Assembly: GCA_963921935.1 (NCBI GenBank)
Contig: OY998175.1
Location: 287,774,246 to 287,838,245, forward strand
Reading direction: 5' to 3'
DNA: 64,000 nt
DNA from: Galeruca laticollis
Taxonomy: Eukaryota > Arthropoda > Insecta > Coleoptera > Chrysomelidae
In this document: positions 22,175 through 32,158 of the stretch, piece after piece
How the letters are laid out: every line of letters begins with the position of its first letter
How positions within the stretch are numbered: the stretch's first letter is position 1
Position numbers and translations under genes: made by a program
Notes under the pieces: generated by a model
Databases searched by the model: none
The model's input: the letters and a program-made list of their open reading frames with translations, nothing else
What the model was told of the DNA's origin: nothing

Positions 22175-22191
22175 CCCACACCTGACACCAA
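22175..22191 (-). promoter_or_regulatory. gypsy primer-binding site
   Basis: On the plus strand CCCCACACCTGACACCA ends in CCA, like a tRNA 3' end, directly beside the 5' LTR. The CCTGACA acceptor resembles tRNA-Leu; the isoacceptor is a guess. Confidence 0.7.
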
Positions 22192-22546
22192 TGTAATGTT
22201 TTTGTTGTTTCTTAAAACGTTTTTATTACGGTTGGGATAAATTCATACATGCACACGGTAGGATCACTTACTTAATTTATTTATTGACTACACTATTCAC
22301 TAATTCACTAATTATATACACTTAAACTAATTTATATATACACTTCACTAATTTATATTCACTTAGTTACGATGTCAAATTATAAACTGAACTAACTCTC
22401 CCTGGTCGATCCTTTATATATTAGTGCCTTTTTTACTAGATTATTCTAGATTGCAGCTTACACAAAAGCAATTGGCTCTGGAATTTTCTAGATAAGACTG
22501 GTCACAAAAACAATGTCAGGGAGTACCAGTGTGCTGTTTTGTTACA
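22192..22546 (-). repeat. gypsy 5' LTR
   Basis: About 355 bp, matching 16197-16641 except for the missing block. Followed by ATAT (22547-22550). Confidence 0.9.
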
Positions 22547-22810
22547 ATATCTTCATAGCTTGAGGAAGCTGGTGCCTACAGATTTGGTCACTGCTTCAAA
22601 CCAAATTATAGTCAAACACCACGGCAACTTGGACGCCGCCAACGTGAATTCACCAGCCTACCCAAATGTTCTGTCGTCCTTTTTAGTACGACAGTTCATA
22701 GTAATTACAATAAGAAGTGTAAAAATTGGGCTTTAGGCGAGGGTTGTCAGCTGTCCGAATGTTAGGTATTTCCTACAACTCTTGTATAACTTACGGCAAC
22801 GTGAAGCCCC
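22547..22810. other. Short unassigned stretch
   Basis: A 65-codon open frame overlaps it and the LTR end; I do not recognise it. It continues the DNA left of 16197, which the gypsy element interrupted. Confidence 0.4.
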
Positions 22811-24134
22811 TATTACTTTTCCGCCCAACCTTTCTATATGCGAGAAAAGTATTGGTTTACCCCAAAAAAAATGTTGGAAATTTGAAATTTTTACGTTTTC
22901 CATCAACAACAACACGAAAAAACGATTTTTAGGAAAAAATCCTGTGTGTATGTCGTCGTCGTCGTCGTTGGCCACTTTTCCTTACTTGTCTTGTTAGCAC
23001 GATACAGCCTCCGGAGTGCAATGAATCAGCAATGTTATGATTGAATTTTGTTAAGGACATGTCACAGATGATCCCTATTGATTTTCAGTTCACCAGAGGC
23101 AGTACAACGGGTGGTATGGTATTTGAGGTACGACATTTTGTAATTTTTTGAGAAATTTCAGTTTGTTAGCACGATACAGTCTCCGGAGTTCAACAAGTCA
23201 CCAATTTTATGAATATTATTCAGGGCATCTCACTGATGAACCCTATTGACTTTCAGCTCACTAGAGCCAATACAACAGGTGCTACAGTACTTTAAGTACG
23301 ATATTTTTCAGTTTTCAGTTTGTTAGCACGATACAGCCTCCGGAGTATACACAAGTGACCAATTTTCTAATTGGGTATTATTCAGACCGTCTCAAAGATG
23401 AACCCTATTGATATTCAACATAGTAAAGCCAGTACAACAGGTGCTATGGTACTTGAAGTACCAAATTTTCGTCATTTTTGGAGAATTTTCAGTTTGTTAG
23501 CACCATACAGCCTCCATAGAGTATACGATTGATCAATTTTTTGATTGAATATCATTCAGGGCATCTCACTGATGAACCCTACTGATTTCCAGCTAACCAG
23601 GGCCAATACAACAGGTGCTACAGTACTTTATGTACGATATTTTTGTCATTTTTGGAGAAGTTTCAGTTTGTTAGCACGATACAGCCTCCGGAGTATATAC
23701 AAGTGACCAATTTTATGATTGGATATTATTCAGAGCGTCTCAAAGATGAATCCTATTGATATACAATTTAGGAAAGCCAGTACAACGGGTGCTATGGTAC
23801 TTGAATTACCAAATTTTCGTCATTTTTGGAGAATTTTCAGTTTGTTAGCAAGATACAGCCTCCAGAGAGTATACGATTGATCAATTTTATGATTGAATAT
23901 TGTTCAAAGTGTCTCACAGATGTACCCTATTGATTTTCAGTTGACTAGAGCGAGTACAGCGGGTCCTATAAATCCAGATATTTTGAATTTTTTGTTATTT
24001 TTGGAGAAATTTCAGTTTGTTAGAATTATACATCTCCCGAAGTGTATACAAGTATATAACAATTTTGTGATAGAATATTGTTCAGGACCACAGATGCGGA
24101 AAAGTTAGATTTAATCTTTAAAACCGTTTATTTT
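22811..24134 (+). repeat. Helitron-like repeat, copy 2: microsatellite plus seven ~174-bp units
   Basis: Same head as copy 1, a shorter (GTC)n at about 22951-22970, then core blocks at about 22990, 23161, 23318, 23492, 23666, 23840 and 24015. Spacing is 174 bp except one 157-bp unit with a deletion. The tail is the same. Even- and odd-numbered units resemble each other (for example those with AAAGCCAGTACAAC against those with AGAGCCAATACAAC), suggesting two-unit expansion. No coding content. Confidence 0.75.
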
Positions 24135-24259
24135 ATTTAAAAATTCCTAAATACACTTTAGGTATTACCTAATTTTGGGAATTAGTTGGTAAAATCGAGT
24201 ATAAGACAAAAACTGAACGCAATTTCACAATTACAGGGCTTTACTATGATGTTCGCAAA

Positions 24260-24542
24260 AAATACGTCCACATGAGGCTGCGACAGAGAATTTTTTCTGA
24301 ATTTTGAACGTGAGAAATGCACAACTCAATATGTCGGCATTATACAGTTTGGAAACATCGCAAAACAAATTGTTACTTTCTCAAAACTTAAGGACAGTAA
24401 TCTTTACACGGGACATTGCTTTCGTAGTGCAATCTTACTCGTTGATACTGGTGGCGACGTAACGCAATTGAAGCGCCATGGGGGATGGAAATCTACATCT
24501 GTTGCAGTACATTATGTGGACGATTCAATTACAAACAATTGA
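24260..24542 (+). pseudogene. Crypton-like tyrosine recombinase, catalytic end
   Basis: Three-frame reading gives EKCTTQYVGIIQFGNIAKQI, then LYTGHCFRSAILLVDTGGDV, then LKRHGGWKSTSVAVHYVDDS before a stop at 24540. These supply the recombinase box: His-x-x-Arg (GHCFR), His/Trp (RHGGW) and the presumed nucleophile Tyr (HYVDDS). Upstream frames have stops and a shift. It has no detectable ends and no intact ORF. Insect Crypton-type elements are the best match. Confidence 0.7.
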
Positions 24543-24737
24543 TTGCAAGAATGCCGAACATACGGAGAAAAGACTAATTTCCAAGGCAAAAATGAATATC
24601 AATGCGACATATTCCACAAGCTATCAAGGCTCCATACGCCAAATGAATTTCCATAACTGTCCTGGAATATATCTCAACGTAACAAATAGATAGGGTGTAT
24701 ATATTTTTTGTTTATATTTCACATTTTCTCAATAAAA
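24543..24737. other. Short unassigned AT-rich stretch
   Basis: Leads up to the 14-bp target duplication at 24738-24751. No feature seen. Confidence 0.4.
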
Positions 24738-24814
24738 TTATATTCTTAATTAGTGTTTTAAATGAAACTCACGGTTTCCAGTTAATTCCACAATATAATA
24801 ACAATTGTTTAAAA

Positions 24815-24870
24815 TTCTAAAAAATTGACAATTGTTTCGATAAATCAATATCATCGTCAGAATGACAAAA
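24815..24870 (-). ncRNA. Candidate hammerhead ribozyme (Penelope family A)
   Basis: Minus-strand equivalent of the motif at 27426-27481: CTGACGA, stem II GATA/TATC, GAAA, palindromic ACAATTGT and cleavage-type GTC. The outer stem I is weaker here because the TTCT segment reads TTTT. Confidence 0.5.
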
Positions 24871-25200
24871 GTTACATTTCATTTGGTGCCTACCTGATGT
24901 TTAGTAGTTATTTTTGGTTAGACCAAGAGGTGACCTAACTTGTGATTGACTTAATATATGTTAATAGAAAAAAGAAGAAGATGTAATATTACAAATATTG
25001 AAGCTTATATATTATTAGCCCTATGGTGATATCCTGGATATCATTTTTCCAAGTAAGATCAGTATAAGTGTGTAATGATATAGAAAAACAAGGAAAACTA
25101 TATCTGCTGATCTTTACAATTATCACTTAAGAAGACAGTTTATTAGTGGAGAAATCTCTAGATTTAACTGTTCATTGACAACTTCATATTGTGGGTTTCT

Positions 25201-26285
25201 TTAATGTCTTCTAATTTCCAATTCTTCAAGGGAATCCAGTTCTTGTTTCTTTTCACAAATATGCAGCACTTCTAGTTTTGTGTTAGGTGTCAATGGATGA
25301 TTGGTGTCAAGTAGATGTTTTGCGTAGTGGGTTTTATCTGGTTGTTCTAATCTGTATGCTCGTAAGTGCTCACTGTATCGGATTTCAAAATTCCTAAGGG
25401 CCTGACCCAAATTGACAGCATTACATTCTGGACACTTGAGTTTATATATACCTGACTTCTTTAATTGTGGTATTTTCGTTTTTACATTTAACAATTTTGT
25501 ACTAACGTTACTTTTTGTTTTAAAAGAAATTGTTGTATTCGTTGCTGAAGATATTATCTTTGAAACATTATTAGAAATATTTCCTGCATTTGTGATGGTT
25601 TTATAACTTTTCATTTCATCAATTTGATTAGGAAATATTAGTTGTAATGCCACTTTTTGCTCTTTTTTATTAATTAGCTTATTTATCATATCTAATGGAT
25701 AACCGTTGGATGTTGCTATTTGTCTTATTGTATTAATCTCTCCATCAAAATTACATTTGTTCATAGGAACTGAAAAAGCTCTATGTATCTTTGAATTATA
25801 TGCCGCTTGTTTATGGGACACGGGGTCATTGGAATTAAATGGAATTGTCACATCAGTCTGTGTTGGTTTTCAGTAAATTGATTAAACAAGTACATTATTA
25901 ACTCTTTGAATTTTTAAATCAAGAAAATTGATTGAGCTATTTTCTTCAATTTCTAATGTAAATTTGAATTTTGGGTATAAATTATTGATGTGGTTGAAAA
26001 ATACATCTAATTGTCGTTCACTACCCACAAAACAAGCTAATATGTCATCTACATATCTATACCAAAATAAGACATTTTTCGAAATATTACTTTCAAAGAT
26101 CTTTCTTTCTAAATTGTCCATAAAAATGTTTGCCAAAATAGGTGATATAGGGCTTCCCATTGGTAAACCTTCACTTTGAATATTTATCTTATTGTCAAAA
26201 GTGAAATAATTCTGATTAATGCATATATCAAATAAATTAAGTATATCTGATATTATTCCTGGATTAATATTTTAATCTTCTAGGA
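25201..26285 (-). pseudogene. Penelope RT and GIY-YIG endonuclease (minus copy)
   Basis: RT palm region at 25882-26160 and just upstream: LPMGSPISPILANIFMDN, then FWYRYVDDILACFVGS with the catalytic Asp pair, then INFLDLKIQ. After a stop the frame continues at 25201-25851 with the C-terminal GIY-YIG endonuclease: GIYKLKCPECNAVNLGQALR, then RYSEHLRAY and the conserved His of HLLDTNHPL. The first half of RT is missing (5' truncation). Penelope elements couple this endonuclease to RT for target-primed insertion. Confidence 0.9.
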
Positions 26286-26289
26286 ATTT

Positions 26290-27173
26290 TCTTACAGGTA
26301 TTAGACATCAATAATTTACACCCAAAAATTAAATTTACATTAGAAATTGAAGAAAATAGCTCAATCAATTTTCTTGATTCAAAAATTCAAAGAGTTAATA
26401 ATGTACTTGATTATTCAATTAACCGAAAACCAGCACAGACTGATGTGACAATTCCGTTTAATTCCAATCCCCCCGTGTCCCATAAACTAGCGGCATATAA
26501 TTCAATGATACATAGAGCTTTTTAAGTTCCTATGAACAAATGTAATTTTGATAGAGAGATTAATACAATTAGACAAATAGCAACATCCAACGGTTATCCA
26601 TTAGATATGATAAATAAGCTAATTAATAAAAAAGAGGAAAAAGTGGCATTACAGCGAAGATTTCCTAAACAAACTGATGAAATAAAAAGTTATAAAACAA
26701 TCACATATGCAGGAAATATATCTAATAATATTTCAAAGATAATATCTTCAGCAACGAATACAACAATTTCTTTTAAAACAGAAAGTAACGTTACTACAAA
26801 ATTGTTAAACATAAAAACAAAAATACCACAATTAAAGAAGTCAGGTATATATAAACTCAAATGTCCAGAATGTAATGCTGTCTATTTGGGTCGGACCCTC
26901 AGGAATTTTGAAATCCGATACAGTGAGCACTTACGAGCATACATATTAAAACAACCTGATAAATCCCACTACGCAAAACATCTACTTGACACCAATCATT
27001 CATTGACACCTAACACAAAATTAGAAGTGCTGCATATCTGTAAAAAGAAACAAGAACTGGATTTCCTTGAAGAATTGGAAATTAGAACACATTTAAGAAA
27101 CCCACAATATGAAGTTGTCAATGAACAGTTAAATCTAGGGAGTTCTCCACTAATAAACTGTCTTCTTAAGTGA
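26290..27173 (+). pseudogene. Penelope RT tail and GIY-YIG endonuclease (plus copy)
   Basis: Begins within the end of RT (FTLEIEENSSINFLDSKIQR near 26330). It has one stop near 26523, then an open frame of 213 codons ending with GIYKLKCPECNAVYLGRTLR, RYSEHLRAYILKQ and LEELEIRTHLRNPQYEVV. The YIG-equivalent here is YLG. It is closely similar to the minus copy, so the two are recent relatives. Confidence 0.9.
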
Positions 27174-27425
27174 TAATTGTAAAGATCAGCAGATATAGTT
27201 TTCCTGGTTTTCTATATCATTGCACAGTTATACTGATCCTAATTGGAAAAATGATATCCAGGATATTACCATAGGGCTAATAATATCTAAGCTTCAGTAT
27301 TTGTAATATCACATCTTCTTCTTTTTTTCTATTAATATATATTAAGTCAATCACAAGTTAGGTCACTTCTTGGTCTAGCCAAAAATAACTACTAAACATC
27401 AGATAGGCACCAAATGAAATGTAAC

Positions 27426-27481
27426 TTCTGTCATTCTGACGATGATATTGATTTATCGAAACAATTGTCAATTTTTTAGAA
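27426..27481 (+). ncRNA. Candidate hammerhead ribozyme (Penelope family A)
   Basis: Core CTGACGA at 27436-27442, one extra T, stem II GATA/TATC (27444-27447 with 27454-27457, loop of six), GAAA at 27458-27461, palindromic stem III ACAATTGT (27461-27468), then C27469 at the GTC cleavage position. Stem I pairs ATT with AAT near the core and TTCT with AGAA beyond an internal loop. Palindromic short stem III matches type I hammerheads that act as dimers, known from Penelope elements. The extra base between the core and stem II is unusual. Confidence 0.6.
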
Positions 27482-27601
27482 TTTTAAACAATTTTTATTA
27501 TATTGTGGAATTAACTAGAAACAGTAAGTTTCATTTAAAACACTAATATGAGCAGATTCCACCAAGTAAGGGTCGAGACAGTTAATTTTATATTCTTAAT
27601 T

Positions 27602-28162
27602 AATTTCGTATCCTGGACGCAGGTAGCACCTATTGCTTGGTCACCCAGAGGTCTAGATCATAAACCAACCGACTTTTGCACATTTGTACTAAGGTGAGGT
27701 GGTTCAATTTTGTTAGAGCCTTTATTGCTTTACTTCTCTATATCTTTACTAGTAATAGTTTTACACAAAACATAATGAACGCGTAATCAGTAAATGTTGC
27801 CCAGCTCTGTATAATTCAACATACATAGTCAACAATTATATCGTAATTACTGTTCCATAAAATAGTATCAATCTACCGAGATAATTAATAGAATTACGCT
27901 ATTTTCAATGAAAATTCATATTACGTAATCACATTACCTCATTATCCAATAGTGGATGATTTCAAATTTACATATTATGAATCAAGTTAAAGTTGTAAAG
28001 TACTTGCAATAAACGTCAACAGCTTCATTAGATTGTAATATATTATGTGATACCTTTTAATTTAGGTTACACGTATCAACGTGTGCTGTTAATTGCATCT
28101 AATTCGGAAATTAAAGTATATTAATCAATTACATATAATTTCATTAAGCCTGCTAATATAAT
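27602..28162. other. Unassigned AT-rich stretch
   Basis: No integrase or other pol sequence is visible upstream of the env remnant, and no LTR. Confidence 0.4.
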
Positions 28163-28855
28163 TTGAATCGAATTAGTTTATATCAGGAAGATTATAAATT
28201 TGGAGAAATAGCTATAGGTAGAAGGACTTGTACTTATATAATTAGATATTTATACAGGGTATCCCTTGGTGATGTAAACAGTATACCTTTGGTCTCTGAA
28301 ACGTTGAAAATGAATTTTTCTATTATACAAAAAACTAAAGTAAAAATTAATAATTTTAATCCCATTTCCTACCATGGCTTGAATGAAAATCTTATAGAGA
28401 GAACTGAATTTCTAATTAATTCTTTACGCAGAAAATGTGAAAGCTTTTATCTCCATAAGCGTTCAAAGAGAGGTTTGATCAATGGATTAGGTAATGCTAA
28501 TAAATGCTTATTTGGTAATTTCGACTCAGATAACGGCCAGCGTTATGAAAATGCAATTAAACTTTTATAGGAAAACCAAAAACATGTAACATATGAATTA
28601 ATTTGACAAACTTCTTAGTTGAAAACATTAATTAATCACTATAATCAACACTTTTGCAAAATCAATAAAAACTTCATAACAATCTAGAAAAATTTCAAGC
28701 ATATATTTTAAATCAAATTCTTTACTGTTTAGGTAGATATATTACATTTCAAGGAACAATAAGTCAAATTAATATCGATTGCCAAAGTTAAAAACTCTCA
28801 TAGTTCCATAATATCAAGACACGAAATTTTAGATTTCATCGAACATTTAAATCAA
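28163..28855 (+). pseudogene. Errantivirus-type env remnant, N-terminal/central part
   Basis: An open frame at 28163-28570 contains a furin-type cleavage site RSKR followed by GLINGLGN, the hallmark of the errantivirus/baculovirus F-like envelope family. Downstream to 28855 the reading is broken by several stops. Env would be an endogenous retroviral membrane-fusion protein. The start of the gene, pol and the 5' LTR are not visible here. The reading stops where a DNA transposon inserted (28856-28859 ATAT). Old, non-functional copy. Confidence 0.75.
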
Positions 28856-28859
28856 ATAT
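28856..28859. repeat. Target duplication ATAT (left) of the 10-kb DNA transposon
   Basis: Paired with ATAT at 38885-38888. Counting one copy puts the env frame on both sides in register. Confidence 0.85.
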
Positions 28860-29666
28860 CGAGGGTCAAGCCGCAGTACCTCGTAAGTAACATTTTCTAT
28901 GAAATAGAGATTTTCATCGTTTTTGCTTCACAACTATTGCCATCTATTAGTAAAAAATCAAACTACATTTTAAAAACGTTAAACTGATAAATTATAAGAA
29001 ACGTTACCTCGTAAATGCGGAACGATATTTTTAGAGACGGGATTTCGTATTTGACAATTCTGTAATGGCGACAAGTAGTGTTGATTGACGTTGGTATTAT
29101 TTTATGCGAAATTTGAGGGGTAAGTGGAAAAATTTATATTCAAATGTTTTCGAAACATTAGTATTTACATTTCCTCCTTAATACAATTAAAAATCTGTGT
29201 ATTCTCATGAGTTATTATGTCCTTAAACGCCTTTTAATTTTTAGATATTACATACGAGGTACTACCTGCGCTCTTGTATTCTATTACATTATTTATTTTA
29301 ACTTCTATCCAGAGAAATTCGTACCATAATTGATTATGCCATTGAAACTCTTATCTTTTTATATAACGCGAAAACAAAATGAATAGCCGCACGAAAAAAT
29401 TATTATCTTTGGCGAAAGAAAATTTTGATGTAATAATGTATGTTCAAATGCAAATGATAAAGGAAGAAAAGAGATAAAAAAAATAAATTACTCGCTACAC
29501 CTTCGTCGTACGAGGTCTTCAGCCCTGAAGAAATGAGTAGTATTATTAATGAGGCCACCATAATTTTTGAGGACAGTAGCATTATAGAAGCTGAATTGTG
29601 TGCGACTGCTCAATATGATTTTAATTATGATAATATCCAGATAAATATAACTTCAACTTCGTCAAT

Positions 29667-30465
29667 GTGAGTGATACAGTAGCTAGTGTTACAGAGAACT
29701 CAGTTTTAAAATTGGATGACATCGCCTTCTCAAAAGCAAATAGCGACAGTGACTATTATCCAGACTCAGAGAACTGTAGATCCGACTTATTTGACAATGA
29801 CGGGAATGAAGGAACTAATGAACAAGAATTGAACCAGGAAGAGCCGAATAATGAGCAGAAAAAAGAAAATAATATTGAACAGCATTCTCGGGCAAATAAA
29901 AAAAGGAAAGTAAGAGGCGTGAATCAAAGAAAAACAAACAAAAAGATGAGAATGGTTGGAGGTTTCAGAAAGCCGCGAGGCCAAAAAACACATTTCATGA
30001 TACTGACAGGCCGGGGAGAAAACTAAAAGAAAGATGCAAATGCAAGAGTACTAAAGAAAATTCAAAGATTCGATGTTGCAGTATATCTGATGAAACTAAC
30101 AAAGAAATGTTTAATCAATTTTGGCAAAAGATGAATTGGGACCAGAGGAAAGTTTTCGTTTGTAACACTATTACAGTGACCGATAAAGTAAGACCAAAAA
30201 AACAAGATCGTTCCTCGCGACGTGGACTTTGAAGTATAGTTTAAATGTTGAGAGTAAAAAAATACCAGTATGTAAAACCATGTACTTAAACATGCTAAAT
30301 ATAGGGGAATGGTCTGCTAGGACATGGGGCATGGAGGGAAACAATGGAATGAATGAATCGCTTGAAAACAAAATTGCTAGAAGAGAACAGCGGCAAGATT
30401 TACTTGTAGAAGAAAAAATATATTTGAGCGATTTTTTAGAAAGACTTATTAAACTGTCTTCTCAC
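29667..30465 (+). pseudogene. Transposon A transposase, N-terminal half
   Basis: 29667-30026 encodes an acidic N-terminus, then a basic patch (KKRKVRGVNQRKTNKKMR). Across frames it continues with CCSISDETNKEMFNQFW, FVCNTI, then KIPVCKTMYLNMLNIGEWSA and KLSSHY at 30465. Each block aligns with transposon C (CSKLTDDVRS, FVVNHV, MRVCKSMFLSTLSLGEWSV, LPSHYA). Stops near 30028 and frameshifts disrupt it. The protein stops exactly at the TATT where transposon B inserted. Confidence 0.75.
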
Positions 30466-31073
30466 TATTCTGCCGTCCTAAGCCCAAAGGGCGTATCTCA
30501 ATTTTTTACGAATTTTAGATTTTACTTGCTAAGACTCCTTTATAACCCACCTATTAATTTTATTAAGAAATTTGGCCGGATCTCATCGTACTAAGCCTTC
30601 AAAAACATTAGTAAAAATAGACGTATATCCAAAATCACCGAAAATCCCAAGCTATTTAGACGTAACTAAGTCGTGGTAAGCGAAATGGGCGCATCTCTGA
30701 TATACGTCTTATTTGCGTAGGATATTTTACTGGTTGCATAAACATCCGGAGTACATGGCCGTGAATGTTAGCAGTTAGTCTTTCTGTTTAAAAGTTTGCA
30801 GTGAAGTTTTGTTCCTGTAGACGAATAACATTAAGTGGGTTTTAGTGTGATATAATTAGGTAAGTGTTTACAGATCTCACTATATTATAATAATTGGTAC
30901 TTTCTTGATGCAATTTTAATGATTTGTCAATTTTAGTAAATTTGTTATTTTGTACCACTAAGACATAACCTAAAAAATAAATTTGCTTACTTTTGTCTAG
31001 TTACAGGTCCGCACTTAGGTAGCAAATACGCCTCTAAAATATTATGTAGACTACTAACACTAGAGTATTATTA

Positions 31074-31475
31074 GTGTTGTACCATTTTCCACTTTCTATT
31101 TCAGATTTGAGCAATGGAGGAATCTCGAGGAAAGAAATGATAAATGATAATGATAGCGAGCATGGTTCATGCCATAACCAAGAGGTATCGGACGAAGAAA
31201 TTTTAACCTTGCCAGAATCCAGTGCGGGTGTATCCTCAACTATGAAAGAAAGTAATAGTAATACAAATCAGTGCGCTAATATTACTGCAGAGGTAGCTGT
31301 GAGTTCAGATAATTCTATAAATAATAATATATCTGTAACTAATGAAAATGAACTAACGAAGAAAGGTACAATTCGGAAAAGGAAACGGTACGCGTTATCT
31401 GTGAATGAAAGGGAGAAACAAAAAGTTGAGAGGTGTCAAGGGACACCCGGATGGAACGAAGTTCCTTTCGATTAA
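31074..31475 (+). pseudogene. Possible N-terminus of a transposon B transposase
   Basis: 133 codons. The first ~100 are acidic and rich in Ser/Asn. The end is basic (KKGTIRKRKRYALSVNEREK), the same acidic-then-basic layout seen at the N-termini of the transposases in A and C. The true start is probably the ATG at 31114 (MEESRG, after the ATTTCAG splice-acceptor-like sequence). No catalytic part follows. Confidence 0.4.
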
Positions 31476-31559
31476 TTAGTGAAGGAATTGTAATAAATTT
31501 TTTTTTTTAAGTTATAATAATATTTTTTTTATTATTAACAAATATAATGTTATATAAAC

Positions 31560-32050
31560 TTAATCAGTAGGCTCAATTTTCGTAATAATTGGCTTGTGGT
31601 AACTGAAGTAGGAAACATATGTTTGGGATTCTATTTTATTTAAATGTCTTGAAAAAACTGCATCGATGGTAGTATTATATTTTGTTGTTTATTCTGCTGG
31701 ATTATTGTTAATTCTTAAATCAAATTCTTCCTCTAGAAACGGTACCAATGGTTTTGATTTTTCATTACTGAAGTTGATGCTAAAATCACCGGCTAAAATG
31801 AGTGGAACTTTATCTAATTTTTTGTTGTATCTGTTAAGCGTTCGAGATACATATTTACAATACTCTAGCAGTGCTCGATGAATGAACTCCTGAATATCTA
31901 TTAATTTGTTATTTGGTGAGACATATATGACTGCCATGATTAAGGTAACACCGTTTTCCATTACACACTCTGCCGCACATAAATCTGCAACATTTGTACG
32001 TCTTACGTGCAAGTCCTGAATATTGTTCATTATGACCGACATATTTGGTG
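31560..32050 (-). pseudogene. Endonuclease/exonuclease/phosphatase-fold fragment
   Basis: Read on the minus strand: RRTNVADLCAAECVMENGVT, IYVSPNNKLIDIQEFIH, then LILAGDFSIN (the GDFN motif with Ser), TTIDAVFSRHL and SYFSYHKPIIT. One stop lies at about 31695. It resembles the EEP endonuclease attached to some insect Helitron or LINE proteins. Its parent element is not visible; the sequence starts abruptly about 40 bases after the tRNA 3' end. Confidence 0.6.
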
Positions 32051-32094
32051 TTACAAAAAGCAAAAAAAAAGAATTTTTCAGAAAATAAAAATTC

Positions 32095-32158
32095 CTCCCC
32101 GGCGGGGAATCGAACCCCGGTCTCCCGCGTGACAGGCGGGGATACTGACCACTATACT
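32095..32158 (-). tRNA. tRNA-Asp(GUC), 3' part of a gene split by a LINE
   Basis: The minus strand carries nucleotides 9-72 of tRNA-Asp: D arm, anticodon stem-loop with GUC at 32131-32133, variable loop, T arm (GGTTCGATTCC) and acceptor CCGGGGA plus discriminator G. A T5 run just after it would terminate Pol III. The first eight nucleotides lie at 35137-35144 beyond the retrotransposon at 32159-35128. Together the parts give 72 nt and a paired acceptor stem with two G-T wobbles. As it stands the gene is broken. Confidence 0.85.

Larger units (their letters stand above)
16197..22546 (-). mobile_element. Ty3/gypsy retrotransposon with SAP-Gag and Pol-macrodomain
   Basis: LTRs at 16197-16641 and 22192-22546 enclose, read on the minus strand, a SAP-domain Gag leader, coiled coil, capsid and knuckle, protease, RT, RNase H, integrase, and an unusual macrodomain plus CCCH zinc finger. 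The 4-bp duplication ATAT, tRNA-type primer site and purine tract are present. Stops and frameshifts in several domains and diverged LTRs show an old, inactive copy. The fragment at 1-1670 is from the same family. Confidence 0.95.
24752..27587. mobile_element. Head-to-head inverted pair of Penelope-like element copies (family A)
   Basis: Two 5'-truncated copies face away from a junction near 26285: one on the minus strand (to 24752), one on the plus strand (to 27587). The arms are inverted repeats of about 1.3 kb, including the 3' untranslated part. The whole unit is flanked by an exact 14-bp duplication TTATATTCTTAATT (24738-24751 and 27588-27601). This shows it integrated as one unit. Inverted or partial-tandem copies are typical of Penelope-like elements. 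Confidence 0.9.

Noticed and set aside
32045..32158. Apparent extension of the LINE ORF to the left, through the tRNA
   Set aside because: It is antisense tRNA-Asp and flank read by chance; the element begins at 32159 by the target duplication.
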